The notes: generated from the sequence alone by a model not told the origin. Positions 9,468 through 20,183 are shown, counted from the first letter of the stretch. The stretch is DNA of 64,000 bases from Variovorax paradoxus (GCF_030815855.1 NZ_JAUSXG010000001.1:3410001-3474000), one strand, 5' to 3'. Numbers and translations: made by a program.

Positions 9468-10229
9468 ATGGAAGATCTCAAAGGCAAGACAGCGCTCGTG
9501 ACCGGCGCCAGCACCGGCATCGGTGCCGCCGTGGCGGTTGCGTTCGGGGCGCGCGGCATGCGCGTGGCGGTGCACTACAACAGCTCGGCCGATGCGGCAA
9601 ACCATGTCGTCGAGACCATTCGCGCAGCCGGCGGCGACGCCTTCGCGCTGCAGGGCGACGTGCTCGACACAGCCGCCATCCGCGAATGCGTCAAGCAGAC
9701 GGCGGCACGGTTCGGGCGCATCGACGTGCTGGTGAACAACGCGGGCAGCTTGGTGAAGCGCGTGCCCATTGCGGAGTTCGACGATGCGCTGTTCGACGAG
9801 GTGATGCACATCAACGCCCGCTCGGTGCTTGCGTTTGCGCGCGAGGTGGTTCCGCTCATGCGCACCCAGGGCGGCGGCAACATCATCAACGTGACTTCGG
9901 TCGCGGCGCGCACCGGCGGCGGGCCGGGCGCCTACCTGTATGCGGGCTCCAAGGGCTTCGTGAGCACCGCGACGCACGGGCTCGCCCGGGAGCTGGTCGG
10001 CGACAAGATCCGCGTCAACGCCGTCGCGCCCGGCGTCATCCAGACGCCGTTCCAGGACCGCTTCTCGACGCCCGCAATGCTCGAATCCTTCCGCACCGGC
10101 ATTCCGATGGGCCGCATCGGAACGCCCGACGAATGCGTGGGCGCCTTTCTTTACCTGGCCTCGGAGCAGCTTTCGGGCTACGTCACGGGCCAGGTGATCG
10201 AAGTCAACGGCGGGCAGTACATGCCCTGA
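9468..10229 (+). CDS. SDR-family oxidoreductase
   Basis: Classical short-chain dehydrogenase of 253 residues. The TGASTGIGAAV cofactor loop is at residues 12-22, NNAG follows near residue 90, and the active-site Ser (NVTSVAA), Tyr and Lys (YAGSK) are present. The C-terminus EVNGGQYMP is typical. AAAGGA lies 6-7 bases before the ATG. Position in the aldarate operon suggests a sugar-acid or sugar-alcohol dehydrogenase, but the substrate cannot be read from the sequence; 3-oxoacyl-ACP reductase-like annotation would be generic. Confidence 0.85.
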   Translation: MEDLKGKTALVTGASTGIGAAVAVAFGARGMRVAVHYNSSADAANHVVETIRAAGGDAFALQGDVLDTAAIRECVKQTAARFGRIDVLVNNAGSLVKRVPIAEFDDALFDEVMHINARSVLAFAREVVPLMRTQGGGNIINVTSVAARTGGGPGAYLYAGSKGFVSTATHGLARELVGDKIRVNAVAPGVIQTPFQDRFSTPAMLESFRTGIPMGRIGTPDECVGAFLYLASEQLSGYVTGQVIEVNGGQYMP

Positions 10230-10299
10230 CGGGAAGAGCGCCTTTCAGCCTTTTCTCGAGGCTTGCCGAATCAAGATCAATCACGGAGACAACAACCAA

Positions 10300-11286
10300 A
10301 TGAAAAGAAGCAAATTCCTTCGCGGCCTGGCCGCCCTGTCGGCGACAGCGGGCCTTTCGCTCGGCTACGCAGCGCTCGCGACGGCCCAGAGCAACAGCAG
10401 CAACTTTCCGAATCACGCCATCGAGCTGCTGGTGCCCTATCAGCCGGGCGGCGGCACCGACGGCCTGGCGCGCGCGTTTTCCGAAGCGAGCCGCAAGCAC
10501 ACCTCGCAGAGCATCGTGATCGTCAACCGCCCCGGCGCCGGCGGCGCCATCGGCTGGACCGAGGTGATCAACGCACGGCCCGACGGCTACAAGCTCGCGG
10601 TGCTGACGGTGGAGTTGCTCACGCTGCCGCACCTGGGGCTGGCCAAGTTCAACTACGACGACTTCCAGCCGATTGCACAGCTCAATGCCGATCCGGCCGC
10701 CATCACCGTCAAGGCCGATGCGCCGTGGAACACGATCGAAGAATTCCTGGCTGCGGCGAAGAAGTCGCCCGAGAGCGTGCGTGTCGGCAACTCGGGCAAC
10801 GGCTCGATCTGGCACCTGGCCGCGGCGGCGCTCGAAGACAAGACCGGCACCAAGTTCGGCCACATTCCTTTCCAGGGCGCGGCGCCCGCGGTGCTCGCAT
10901 TGCTGGGCGGACACATCGAGGCGGTGGCGGTAAGCCCGGCCGAGGTCACGACGCATGTGCAGTCCGGCAAGCTCAAGGTGCTGATGGTCATGGCCGACAA
11001 GCGCGTGAAGGGCTTCGACAAGGTGCCCACCGCCAAGGAGCGCGGCATCGACCTGTCGATCGGCACGTGGCGCGGCCTCGGTGCGCCCAAGAACACGCCA
11101 CCCGAAGTGATGGCAAAGCTGCGCGAGATCACGGCCAAGACCGCGGCCGAGCCGCTGATGCATGAAGTGATGGACAAGCAGAACCTCGGCTATGTCTACA
11201 CGGACGGCGCGGTGTTCAAGGAAACGCTGGCCAAGGACAACGCCTACTTCAAGGCGCTGATCGCCAAGCTCAACATCAAGCCATGA
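10300..11286 (+). CDS. Bug/TctC-family periplasmic solute-binding protein
   Basis: Receptor of 328 residues with a signal peptide (MKRSK, Ala/Leu core, ATAQ cleavage region near residue 29). Family motifs are VPYQPGGGTDGLARAF, NRPGAGGAIGW, RPDGYKLAVL and IPFQGAAPAVLALLGGHI. The stop overlaps the ATG of the secreted lactonase gene (ATGA). It is the first of two Bug genes that flank that lactonase; neither has permease genes nearby. Confidence 0.87.
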   Translation: MKRSKFLRGLAALSATAGLSLGYAALATAQSNSSNFPNHAIELLVPYQPGGGTDGLARAFSEASRKHTSQSIVIVNRPGAGGAIGWTEVINARPDGYKLAVLTVELLTLPHLGLAKFNYDDFQPIAQLNADPAAITVKADAPWNTIEEFLAAAKKSPESVRVGNSGNGSIWHLAAAALEDKTGTKFGHIPFQGAAPAVLALLGGHIEAVAVSPAEVTTHVQSGKLKVLMVMADKRVKGFDKVPTAKERGIDLSIGTWRGLGAPKNTPPEVMAKLREITAKTAAEPLMHEVMDKQNLGYVYTDGAVFKETLAKDNAYFKALIAKLNIKP

Positions 11287-12371
11287 ACAGGAACACCCCC
11301 ATGCTTCGCTCACTTCGTGTCGGGTTCGCGCTGCTGTCGATGGCTGCCGTCCATGCTTCGGCCGCCACCTGGGTCTATGTCTCCAACGCGGACAGCCAGG
11401 AAATCTCGGTGCTCGCGCTGGACCGCGACAAGGGCTCGCTCACGCCGGTGCAGACGCTCAATGTCGGCGGCACGGTCATGCCGATGGCGGTCAGCCACGA
11501 CAAGCGCGTGCTGTATGCCGCGCTCCGCTCGCAGCCGTTCCGCGTGGTCAGCCTGTCGATCGATGCGGCCACCGGCAAGCTGCAGAAGCTCGGCGAGGCG
11601 CCGCTGGCCGACAGCATGGCCAACATCGACCTCGACGCGAGCGGCAAGTGGCTCTTTGCCGCCTCTTACCAGGGCGGCAAGATTTCGGTCAACGCCATCG
11701 GCAAGGACGGTGCGGCGGGCGCCATTCAGCAACTGGTGCAGACCGCACCGAACGCACATGCGGTTCATGCCGATGCGAGCAACCGCTTCGTGCTCGCGAC
11801 CAGCCTCGGCGGCGACAACGTGTCGAGCTGGCGCTTCGACGCCGAGAAGGGGCTGCTCTCGGCCAACGATCCGCCGCTGACCATGGCCGCCGCGAAATCG
11901 GGGCCGCGCCATTTCGTCTGGGACAAGGCACAGCGCCATGTCTACCTGTTGAACGAACTCGATGCGGCCTTGCACGTGTACGCCTGGGACGCCGCGCGCG
12001 GCACGCTCAAGCTCGAGCAAAGCACCACCACGCTGCCGGCGGGCTTCACGGGCAAGCCCTGGGCGGCCGATCTGCACCTGACGCCCGACGGGCGCTTTCT
12101 GTATGCGTCGGAGCGCACCTCGAGCACGCTCTCGGCCTTCAGGGTGGACGCAGCCACCGGACAGCTGCAGCCGCTCGGCCAGACGTCGACCGAGAAAACG
12201 CCGCGCGGCTTCGCAATCGATTCGAGCGGCCGCTACCTGATTGCCGCCGGGCAGGAATCGCACGGCGTTTCGCTGTACGCCATCGATCCCACGACCGGCG
12301 CGCTGGGCACCCCTTCGCGCCTCGGCCTGGGCAAGAACCCGAACTGGATCGAAATCGTCGACACGCCGTGA
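11283..12371 (+). CDS. Secreted beta-propeller lactonase (6-phosphogluconolactonase-like)
   Basis: Seven-bladed beta-propeller of 362 residues of the YbhE/Pgl lactonase family. The first about 26 residues form a signal peptide ending near HASA, so unlike cytoplasmic Pgl it is probably periplasmic. Repeated blade motifs such as DASGKWLFAASY, TPDGRFLYASERTSSTLSAF and DSSGRYLIAAGQESHGVSLYAID are visible. It is translationally coupled to the upstream Bug gene. A periplasmic sugar-lactonase acting before uptake fits the context; a phosphorylated substrate is unlikely in the periplasm. Confidence 0.8.
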   Translation: MNRNTPMLRSLRVGFALLSMAAVHASAATWVYVSNADSQEISVLALDRDKGSLTPVQTLNVGGTVMPMAVSHDKRVLYAALRSQPFRVVSLSIDAATGKLQKLGEAPLADSMANIDLDASGKWLFAASYQGGKISVNAIGKDGAAGAIQQLVQTAPNAHAVHADASNRFVLATSLGGDNVSSWRFDAEKGLLSANDPPLTMAAAKSGPRHFVWDKAQRHVYLLNELDAALHVYAWDAARGTLKLEQSTTTLPAGFTGKPWAADLHLTPDGRFLYASERTSSTLSAFRVDAATGQLQPLGQTSTEKTPRGFAIDSSGRYLIAAGQESHGVSLYAIDPTTGALGTPSRLGLGKNPNWIEIVDTP

Positions 12372-12409
12372 CGACGAAACCGAACATCATCATCAAAGGA
12401 GATATCGCA

Positions 12410-13402
12410 ATGCAACGCCGCACACTGATTCGCACGGCCCTGGCCTCTTCGCTCGCCGCGGGCCTGCCGGCTTTCGCCCAGGGCCCGAACAACTGGCCCA
12501 CGGGCAAGGCCATCACGTATCTCGTGCCGTTCCCTGCGGGCGGCACGACCGACGTGCTGGCCCGCCTGATCGGCCAGAAGCTCGGCACGGTGCTGGGCAC
12601 CAGCGTGATCGTCGACAACAAGGGCGGCGCCGGCGGCAGCGTGGGCTCGGAAATCGGCGCGCGCGCGGCGCCCGATGGCTTCATGCTCGTCGGCGGTACC
12701 GTCAGCTCGCATGCGATCAACATCAGCCTGTACCCGAAACTCGGCTACGACCCGCAGAAGTCGTTTGCCCCGGTGACGCTGATCGGCACCAACCCGCTGG
12801 TGCTGGTGGTGAACCAGGCCAGCCCCTACAAGACCTTGAAGGACGTGCTCGAAGCCAGCAAGACCAAGTCGGGCGGGCTGTCGTCGGCGTCGGCCGGCAC
12901 GGGCACCTCGCAGCATCTGTCGCTCGAGCTGCTGGCGTTCAAGTCGGGCGTGAAGTTCACGCACATCCCGTACAAGGGCAGCGGTCCGGCCATTCAGGAC
13001 GTGATCGGCGGCCAGGTCGACATGATGTTCGACACCACGGTGGTGGCGGGTCCGCACATCCAGAGCGGCAAGCTGCGCGCCATTGCCGTGACCTCGGCCA
13101 AGCGCCTGGCTTCGATGCCCGACGTGCCGACCGTCGCGGAGTCCGGCATCGCGGGCCTGCAGGACTTCGAGGTGCTGTCGTGGCAGGCGATCTTCGTGCC
13201 CGCGGGCACGCCGGCGCCCATCGTCGACCGGCTGCACACCGAAATCCGCAAGATTCTTGCAACGCCCGAGATGCAGGACAAGCTCAAGGGCTTCGGCATG
13301 GAACCCGCCGACCTGAGCACGGCAAAGATCGCGGCCTTCCAGAAGGCCGAGGTCGAGAAGTGGGCCCAGGTGATCAAGGCGGCGGGCATCAAGGCGGATT
13401 GA
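12410..13402 (+). CDS. Bug/TctC-family periplasmic solute-binding protein
   Basis: Receptor of 330 residues with a short signal peptide (MQRRT, cleavage near PAFAQ at residue 23). Motifs are VPFPAGGTTDVLARL, NKGGAGGSVGSEI, APDGFMLVGG and IPYKGSGPAIQDVIGGQVD. An AAAGGAGA ribosome binding site precedes the ATG; the 38-bp gap from the lactonase gene suggests the same operon. Ligand unknown, probably a sugar acid or its lactone by context. Confidence 0.87.
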   Translation: MQRRTLIRTALASSLAAGLPAFAQGPNNWPTGKAITYLVPFPAGGTTDVLARLIGQKLGTVLGTSVIVDNKGGAGGSVGSEIGARAAPDGFMLVGGTVSSHAINISLYPKLGYDPQKSFAPVTLIGTNPLVLVVNQASPYKTLKDVLEASKTKSGGLSSASAGTGTSQHLSLELLAFKSGVKFTHIPYKGSGPAIQDVIGGQVDMMFDTTVVAGPHIQSGKLRAIAVTSAKRLASMPDVPTVAESGIAGLQDFEVLSWQAIFVPAGTPAPIVDRLHTEIRKILATPEMQDKLKGFGMEPADLSTAKIAAFQKAEVEKWAQVIKAAGIKAD

Positions 13403-13446
13403 TTTCGCGGGAGGGCCGAGCGATACAAGGGAAGCTTCCTACGCCC

Positions 13447-13460
13447 GGCCCCGCGGGGCC
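13447..13460. terminator. Possible terminator hairpin after the aldarate operon
   Basis: GGCCCCGCGGGGCC is a perfect 14-bp palindrome followed by TTTAT. The T-run is short and a two-base loop would force the stem to open, so termination strength is doubtful. It falls between the last Bug gene and psd, where a transcript end is expected. Confidence 0.35.
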
Positions 13461-13510
13461 TTTATAGAATGCCCCTCCGATTTGCATTCCAGGCTTCCGG
13501 CCTTCCACAC

Positions 13511-14362
13511 GTGTCCGACCGCTCAGCCGTACTGCACCAATACCTGTTTCCCAAGCAGGCCCTGACGAACTTCGCCGGCTGGGTCGCAGGCAAGGAACGC
13601 GGCGCCGTCACCACGTGGATCATCCGGCGCTTCGTCGCCAAGTACGGTGTCGACATGGGCGAAGCGCTCGAGTCCGACATCCACCACTACAAGAGCTTCA
13701 ACCAGTTCTTCACGCGCGCGCTCAAGCCCGGCGTGCGGCCACTTGCAGAGGCCGACCTCGTGTGTCCGGTGGACGGCGCCATCAGCCAGTTCGGCGCCAT
13801 CGAGGGCGACCAGATCTTCCAGGCCAAGGGCCACAACTACACGACGACCGCGCTGGTCGGCGGCGACTCGACGCTCGCGGCCCGGTTCGCGCACGGCAGC
13901 TTCGCCACGCTGTACCTGAGCCCCAAGGACTACCACCGCATCCACATGCCGTGCGACGGGCGGCTGCTGCGCATGATCTACGTGCCCGGCGACCTGTTCT
14001 CGGTCAACCCGGCCACCGCCCGCGGCGTGCCCGGCCTGTTCGCGCGCAACGAACGCGTGGTCTGCGTGTTCGAGTCGGCGCGCGGGCCTTTCGTGCTGGT
14101 GCTGGTGGGTGCGACCATCGTCGGCAGCATGGCCACCGTATGGCACGGCGTCGTCAATCCGCCGCGCGGGGGCGAGCTGCGCGAATGGCACTACGCCGAC
14201 CAGCAGATCGTGCTCAAGCAAGGCGAGGAGATGGGCCGCTTCCTGCTCGGATCCACCGTCGTCATGCTGTTCCCGGCGCCGGCGGTGGTCTTCAATCCCG
14301 ACTGGTCGCCCACGCGTGCGGTCCGCTTGGGCGAAGCCATGGGCGACTTTGTTAATTTGTGA
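13511..14362 (+). CDS. psd: Phosphatidylserine decarboxylase proenzyme
   Basis: Makes phosphatidylethanolamine from phosphatidylserine at the inner membrane. The self-cleavage motif LGST, whose Ser becomes the pyruvoyl group, is in the block RFLLGSTVVMLF near the C-terminus, and the DYHRIHMPCDG and HGVVNPP blocks hold the family His residues. From the GTG at 13511 the protein is 283 residues and its N-terminus aligns with known Psd proteins; an ATG at 13469 would add 14 residues that look like leader sequence. Neither start has a clear ribosome binding site. Confidence 0.9.
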   Translation: MSDRSAVLHQYLFPKQALTNFAGWVAGKERGAVTTWIIRRFVAKYGVDMGEALESDIHHYKSFNQFFTRALKPGVRPLAEADLVCPVDGAISQFGAIEGDQIFQAKGHNYTTTALVGGDSTLAARFAHGSFATLYLSPKDYHRIHMPCDGRLLRMIYVPGDLFSVNPATARGVPGLFARNERVVCVFESARGPFVLVLVGATIVGSMATVWHGVVNPPRGGELREWHYADQQIVLKQGEEMGRFLLGSTVVMLFPAPAVVFNPDWSPTRAVRLGEAMGDFVNL

Positions 14363-14537
14363 GGCTTTGTCTCAGGGCCCGCGTGCAGCATGCGCCCGTA
14401 GCTATAAAACTAGTAGCATCGTGATCCTTGCGCTATAGTCGCCGGCCAACGAGCGGACATAGCCAGCCAACAAGAACGCGAGGCACCGGCCCTGCCCCCA
14501 GGATCGATGGCCCGCCCAGCCCGAGGAGATGATGTCG

Positions 14538-14969
14538 ATGAGTACCAAGGAAAACGCAGCCGTCAGCCAGCTCCTGGCACTGCTCGAAGCCCGCTACGCG
14601 CTGCGCGTGCTCTGGGCGCTGCGCGACGGCCATGCCCAGACCTTCCGTCTGCTGCAGGACAGCGTCGGCGGCATCACCCCCAACACGCTCAATACCCGTA
14701 TCAAGGAACTGCGAGAAGCCGGCCTCGTCAGCCATGGCGGCGACGGCTACAGCCTCACGGTGAGCGGGCAAGACCTGCTCAAGCGGCTGTCCGACCTGCA
14801 GGCCTTCGCGGGCAAGTGGCAACTGGGCCAGGTCAAAAAGGCGGCGGCGCCCGCAGCGCCCGCGCCGGCTGCTTCCTCCCCCGCCGCACCGGCCCCACCA
14901 TCTTCTTCGTCTCCCTCGGCGCCGTCCGCACCATCTTCACCTGCCCCGCCGCTTGACACTGCCAATTGA
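14538..14969 (+). CDS. HxlR-like winged-helix regulator with Ala/Pro/Ser-rich tail
   Basis: Protein of 143 residues. Residues about 5-85 resemble an HxlR/MarR-type winged helix: LLALLEARYALRVLWALRDG, then ITPNTLNTRIKELREAGLV, then a wing GGDGYSLTVSGQDLL. It lacks the N-terminal Cys and the PVRVEY wing seen in many HxlR proteins, so membership is tentative. From about residue 102 onward the chain is almost only Ala, Pro and Ser and probably disordered. I start at the third of three clustered ATGs because GAGGAGA lies 8-9 bases upstream of it; the ATG at 14529 adds three residues. Confidence 0.65.
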   Translation: MSTKENAAVSQLLALLEARYALRVLWALRDGHAQTFRLLQDSVGGITPNTLNTRIKELREAGLVSHGGDGYSLTVSGQDLLKRLSDLQAFAGKWQLGQVKKAAAPAAPAPAASSPAAPAPPSSSSPSAPSAPSSPAPPLDTAN

Positions 14970-15068
14970 GCAGCTCGGCCGGCCTGTGCCGGGGCGTCGG
15001 TAAACTTCGTGCCTTCCGTCTGCTTATCCATCCATTCATCCTCCAACATTGACGCAAGGAGCGTTCAC

Positions 15069-15419
15069 ATGCCTACCACTCCCTCCGGCCTGCAATACGA
15101 AGACACCACCGTGGGCGACGGCGCCGAAGCCAAGGCCGGCCAACACGTGCACGTGCACTACACCGGCTGGCTCTACAACGACGGCGTGCAAGGCGCCAAG
15201 TTCGACTCGAGCCGCGACCGCAACGACCCGTTCGCGTTCTCGCTGGGCGCCGGCCAGGTCATCAAGGGCTGGGACGAAGGCGTCGCCGGCATGAAGATCG
15301 GCGGCAAGCGCACGCTGATCATTCCCGCTTCGCTGGGCTACGGCGCACGCGGCGCGGGCGGCGTGATTCCTCCGAACGCCACGCTGAAGTTCGACGTCGA
15401 ACTGCTCGACGCGCACTGA
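15069..15419 (+). CDS. FKBP-type peptidyl-prolyl cis-trans isomerase
   Basis: Single-domain FKBP of 116 residues, cytoplasmic with no signal peptide. It has the VHVHYTGWL strand, the FDSSRDRNDPFAFSLGAGQVIKGWDEGV active-site region and the YGARGAGGVIPPNATLKFDVELL end. AAGGAG precedes the ATG at good spacing. A strong terminator follows, and grpE-dnaK-dnaJ lie next downstream, a chaperone neighbourhood. Confidence 0.92.
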   Translation: MPTTPSGLQYEDTTVGDGAEAKAGQHVHVHYTGWLYNDGVQGAKFDSSRDRNDPFAFSLGAGQVIKGWDEGVAGMKIGGKRTLIIPASLGYGARGAGGVIPPNATLKFDVELLDAH

Positions 15420-15444
15420 AGGTTCGCCCCCAACTTGGCACGAA

Positions 15445-15465
15445 GGCCCGATTGCGGGCCTTTTT
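15445..15465 (+). terminator. Rho-independent terminator after the FKBP gene
   Basis: Stem GGCCCG / CGGGCC with the loop ATTG is followed directly by TTTTT. It begins 25 bp after the FKBP stop and ends 35 bp before the heat-shock promoter of grpE, separating the two units. Confidence 0.85.
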
Positions 15466-15500
15466 CATGCCTCCGCGACCCTTTTTGCCCCATTTTTTCG

Positions 15501-15528
15501 CTTGAAATGCCCCTGACCAGCCCCAAGT
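15501..15528 (+). promoter_or_regulatory. Sigma-32-type heat-shock promoter of grpE
   Basis: CTTGAAA, a 13-base spacer and CCCCAAGT match the sigma-32 consensus CTTGAAA and CCCCATNT with one mismatch. It lies 45 bp upstream of the grpE ATG, just behind the FKBP terminator, and heads the grpE-dnaK-dnaJ cluster. Confidence 0.75.
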
Positions 15529-15573
15529 GGCTGGCTATCGTTTGTTTCCCGGCATCACACCGTTCTCTGAAAA

Positions 15574-16149
15574 ATGTCCGACCCGCAACAATCCTCACAG
15601 AATTCGCAAATGCTGCAAGGCGAGCCGAGCCCCGAAGAACTGGAGGCCGCGCAGGCTGCCAATGAAGCCGAGGCCCAAGACGCCTTGGCCGCGGCCCAAG
15701 GCGAACTCGCTGCCCTGCAGACCAAGAATGCCGAACTGGCCGACCAGTACCTTCGCGCCCAGGCCGACGTGCAGAACGCGCGCCGCCGCGCCGACGACGA
15801 AATCACCAAGGCGCGCAAGTTCGCGGTCGAGGCCTTTGCCGAGAGCCTGCTGCCCGTGACCGACAGCCTCGAGGCCGGCCTTGCCATCAAGGACGCCACG
15901 CCCGAGCAGATCCGCGAAGGCGCCGAAGCCACGCTGCGCCAGCTGAAGAGCGCGCTCGAACGCAACAAGGTGATCGAGGTGGCTCCGGCCGCGGGCACCA
16001 AGTTCGACCCGCACCAGCACCAGGCCATCTCGGTGGTGCCCGCGCCCGACCAGGAGCCGAACACCGTGGTGAGCGTGCTCCAGAAGGGCTACACCATCAA
16101 CGAGCGCGTGCTGCGCCCGGCGCTGGTCACCGTCAGCGCGCCCAAGTAA
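15574..16149 (+). CDS. grpE: Nucleotide exchange factor GrpE
   Basis: Protein of 191 residues. An acidic N-terminal region is followed by a long coiled-coil (about residues 35-100, with [23 protein letters not shown]) and a compact beta domain ending [16 protein letters not shown]. GrpE dimers release ADP from DnaK. It is the first gene of the chaperone cluster behind a sigma-32-type promoter. Confidence 0.95.
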   Translation: MSDPQQSSQNSQMLQGEPSPEELEAAQAANEAEAQDALAAAQGELAALQTKNAELADQYLRAQADVQNARRRADDEITKARKFAVEAFAESLLPVTDSLEAGLAIKDATPEQIREGAEATLRQLKSALERNKVIEVAPAAGTKFDPHQHQAISVVPAPDQEPNTVVSVLQKGYTINERVLRPALVTVSAPK

Positions 16150-16266
16150 CCCGCACGACCGATACACACGATTCCCACAGGAAATCCCCGCTTCATACCT
16201 TGAATCGCGCTGGGTTATCCACAAGTTCATAACAACATATTTTTCAGGCTTTCAGGAGTACAGAAC

Positions 16267-18204
<1,938 letters not shown>

Positions 18205-18221
18205 TCCCCGGCCCTTCGAAC

Positions 18222-18255
18222 AAGGCTGGATCACCTGACCGGGTGCTCCAGCCTT
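18222..18255 (+). terminator. Hairpin between dnaK and dnaJ
   Basis: AAGGCTGGA pairs with TCCAGCCTT, with an inner CACC/GGTG extension, followed by TCTC. The run of T is short, so it may attenuate transcription into dnaJ or stabilise the dnaK message end rather than terminate fully. Confidence 0.55.
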
Positions 18256-18301
18256 TCTCGCTTCAAGTTACGGCTTCACGCCCGCCCCGACCGAATCAGC
18301 C

Positions 18302-19441
18302 ATGGCCACAAAACGCGACTACTACGAAACCCTCGGCGTCCCCAAGAACGCGAGCGAGGAAGAAATCAAGAAGGCTTATCGCAAGCTTGCGATGAAGCAC
18401 CACCCGGACCGCAACCACGGCGACACCAGCAAGGACGCCGAGGCCAAGTTCAAGGAGGTGAAAGAAGCCTACGAAATGCTGTCCGACGGACAGAAACGCG
18501 CGGCCTACGACCAGTACGGCCACGCGGGCGTCGACCCGAACATGCGCGGCGGCCCGGGCGCCGAGGGCTTCGGCGGCTTTGCGGAAGCCTTCGGCGACAT
18601 CTTCGGCGACGTGTTCGGCGGCGCGCGCGGCGGGCGCCAGAGCGGCGGCCGCCAGGTGTTCCGCGGCAGCGACCTGAGCTACGCCATGGAGGTCACGCTG
18701 GAAGAAGCGGCCGAAGGCAAGGAAGCGCAGATCCGCATTCCGAGCTGGGACAACTGCGGCACCTGCCACGGTTCGGGCGCCAAGCCCGGCACCAAGCCCA
18801 TCACCTGCACCACCTGCCACGGCGCCGGCGCCGTGCAGATGCGACAGGGCTTCTTCAGCGTGCAGCAGACCTGCCCCACCTGCCATGGCAGCGGCAAGAT
18901 CATTCCCGAGCCCTGCACCGTGTGCCATGGCCAGGGCAAGATCAAGAACAACAAGACGCTCGAGGTCAAGATTCCGGCCGGCATCGACGACGGCATGCGC
19001 ATCCGCAGCACCGGCAACGGCGAGCCCGGCACCAACGGCGGCCCGCCCGGCGACCTCTACATCGAGATCCGCCTCAAGAAGCACGAGCTGTTCGAACGCG
19101 ACGGCGACGACCTGCACTGCGTGGTGCCGGTCAGCGTGACCACGGCCGCGCTCGGCGGCGAGATCAACGTGCCCACGCTCAAGGGCGCCGCCGCCATCGA
19201 TATTCCCGACGGCACCCAGAGCGGCAAGCAGTTCCGCCTGCGCGGCAAGGGCATCAAGGGCGTGCGTTCGAGCTACCCCGGCGACCTGTACTGCCACGTG
19301 CGCGTCGAAACGCCGGTCAAGCTCACCGAGCACCAGCGCAAGCTGCTGAAGGAGCTTGACGAGTCGCTCAAGAAAGGCGGCGACAAGCACAGCCCCACCG
19401 ACAAGGGCTGGCTCGACAAGGCCAAGGAATTCTTCAGCTGA
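18302..19441 (+). CDS. dnaJ: Chaperone DnaJ (Hsp40)
   Basis: Class I Hsp40 of 379 residues: J domain (about 1-70, with the HPD motif in KHHPDRN), Gly/Phe-rich linker (about 75-125), and the zinc-binding domain with all four CxxCxGxG repeats ([36 protein letters not shown]), then the two substrate-binding beta domains. Stimulates DnaK ATPase and delivers clients. It follows dnaK after 97 bp containing a hairpin. Confidence 0.97.
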   Translation: MATKRDYYETLGVPKNASEEEIKKAYRKLAMKHHPDRNHGDTSKDAEAKFKEVKEAYEMLSDGQKRAAYDQYGHAGVDPNMRGGPGAEGFGGFAEAFGDIFGDVFGGARGGRQSGGRQVFRGSDLSYAMEVTLEEAAEGKEAQIRIPSWDNCGTCHGSGAKPGTKPITCTTCHGAGAVQMRQGFFSVQQTCPTCHGSGKIIPEPCTVCHGQGKIKNNKTLEVKIPAGIDDGMRIRSTGNGEPGTNGGPPGDLYIEIRLKKHELFERDGDDLHCVVPVSVTTAALGGEINVPTLKGAAAIDIPDGTQSGKQFRLRGKGIKGVRSSYPGDLYCHVRVETPVKLTEHQRKLLKELDESLKKGGDKHSPTDKGWLDKAKEFFS

Positions 19442-19456
19442 AGAAGCATCCGTAAG

Positions 19457-19485
19457 AAACAGGGCGCACGCGCAGCGTCCTGTTT
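19457..19485 (+). terminator. Hairpin downstream of dnaJ
   Basis: AAACAGGGCGC pairs with GCGTCCTGTTT (one G-T pair) across a 7-base loop, 15 bp after the dnaJ stop. There is no T-tract beyond the one in the stem, so it is a weak or Rho-assisted terminator candidate. Confidence 0.45.
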
Positions 19486-19902
19486 CGCGTCCCCTGCGCC
19501 CTGTCGGGGCGGTTCACACGACCGAGGGGACGGCCGTTTCCCCTGTGTTTTCAAGTAGTTGCCGGCCGCGGCGCGGGCCGGCTCCGCTGCGGCCGATGGC
19601 GCCGCACGCGAACGGTGCCTGCCGACCCGGTTCGGTGCCGCGCACCACGACGGCCCACCGCTCGGAACCACGCCGACCGAGCTTTGGCGCGCTTTCCCAC
19701 GCAGACATGCGCGACCGGCCCATCAAAAGATGGCGCGTAGATTGCTTTTATATATTTTCGTTTGAGCAATAAACCCAAACAGGCCACGGCGCGTTATTGT
19801 TGTGATGTAGCCGTTTTTGAGCCACGGGGGCTCATTAGGAGAAGCTTTCGCCGGAAAAGATGCAATGACTGCATAGGCCGATTGCCATAGGTATTTTCAC
19901 TG

Positions 19903-19917
19903 GGCACCGGGGTTGCA
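19903..19917 (+). promoter_or_regulatory. Sigma-54 (RpoN)-type promoter upstream of prkA
   Basis: GGCAC, five bases, TTGCA: the -24 GG and -12 GC elements are exactly 12 bp apart, and the core matches the TGGCAC-N5-TTGCA consensus except the first T. It points at prkA, 267 bp downstream. In Escherichia coli the homologous yeaGH operon is known to be RpoN/NtrC-dependent, which supports the reading. I could not identify the activator's binding site. Confidence 0.7.
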
Positions 19918-20183
19918 CCAAGACCGTTTGCCGAACCTTGAAATTTAGCTGGAATTTGCGAAATGGTGCGGGTTTTTCTTGGGAACTTTACTCGGCACTG
20001 TGGTTCTGATTTAACAAATAATATTACGGGTGCACTCTTTGCTTTATGCTGTTTGTGCAGATGTGATTAAGGGAGTTTTCCACGGCTTGCAGCCATGGGC
20101 GGGCACACCTTTAAAAAAGATGCGACGCATTGCGGCTGCTGGCCTCGGGCTTAAAAACCCGCAGACTTGATGGAGGCGTGACC

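Larger units (their letters stand above)
19442..20183. other. 742-bp gene-free region upstream of prkA
   Basis: No convincing coding frame. It begins with a hairpin after dnaJ (19457-19485). The part from about 19737 is clearly AT-richer than its surroundings, for example the stretch around TTTTATATATTTTC, as expected for regulatory DNA. It holds a small GAGCC/GGCTC hairpin at 19819-19833, a sigma-54-type promoter at 19903-19917, a TGCAC/GTGCA dyad at about 20033-20059 and a CGGG/CCCG hairpin just before the prkA ribosome binding site. If the sigma-54 site is used, the prkA leader would be about 255 nt. Confidence 0.7.

Noticed and set aside
14400..14432. GCTATAAAACTAGTAGC before the HxlR-like gene as a defined promoter or operator
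   Set aside because: The stem is only four base pairs and I found no second copy in the window to support a role.
16199..16226. CTTGAA followed 14 bases later by CCACAAGT, a possible second sigma-32 promoter before dnaK
   Set aside because: The -10 half matches CCCCATNT poorly (5 of 8), while the grpE promoter upstream is much better.
19551..19787. Several 60-80-codon open frames in the dnaJ-prkA gap
   Set aside because: Arg/Pro-rich, no ribosome binding site, overlapping one another on both strands; the region looks regulatory.
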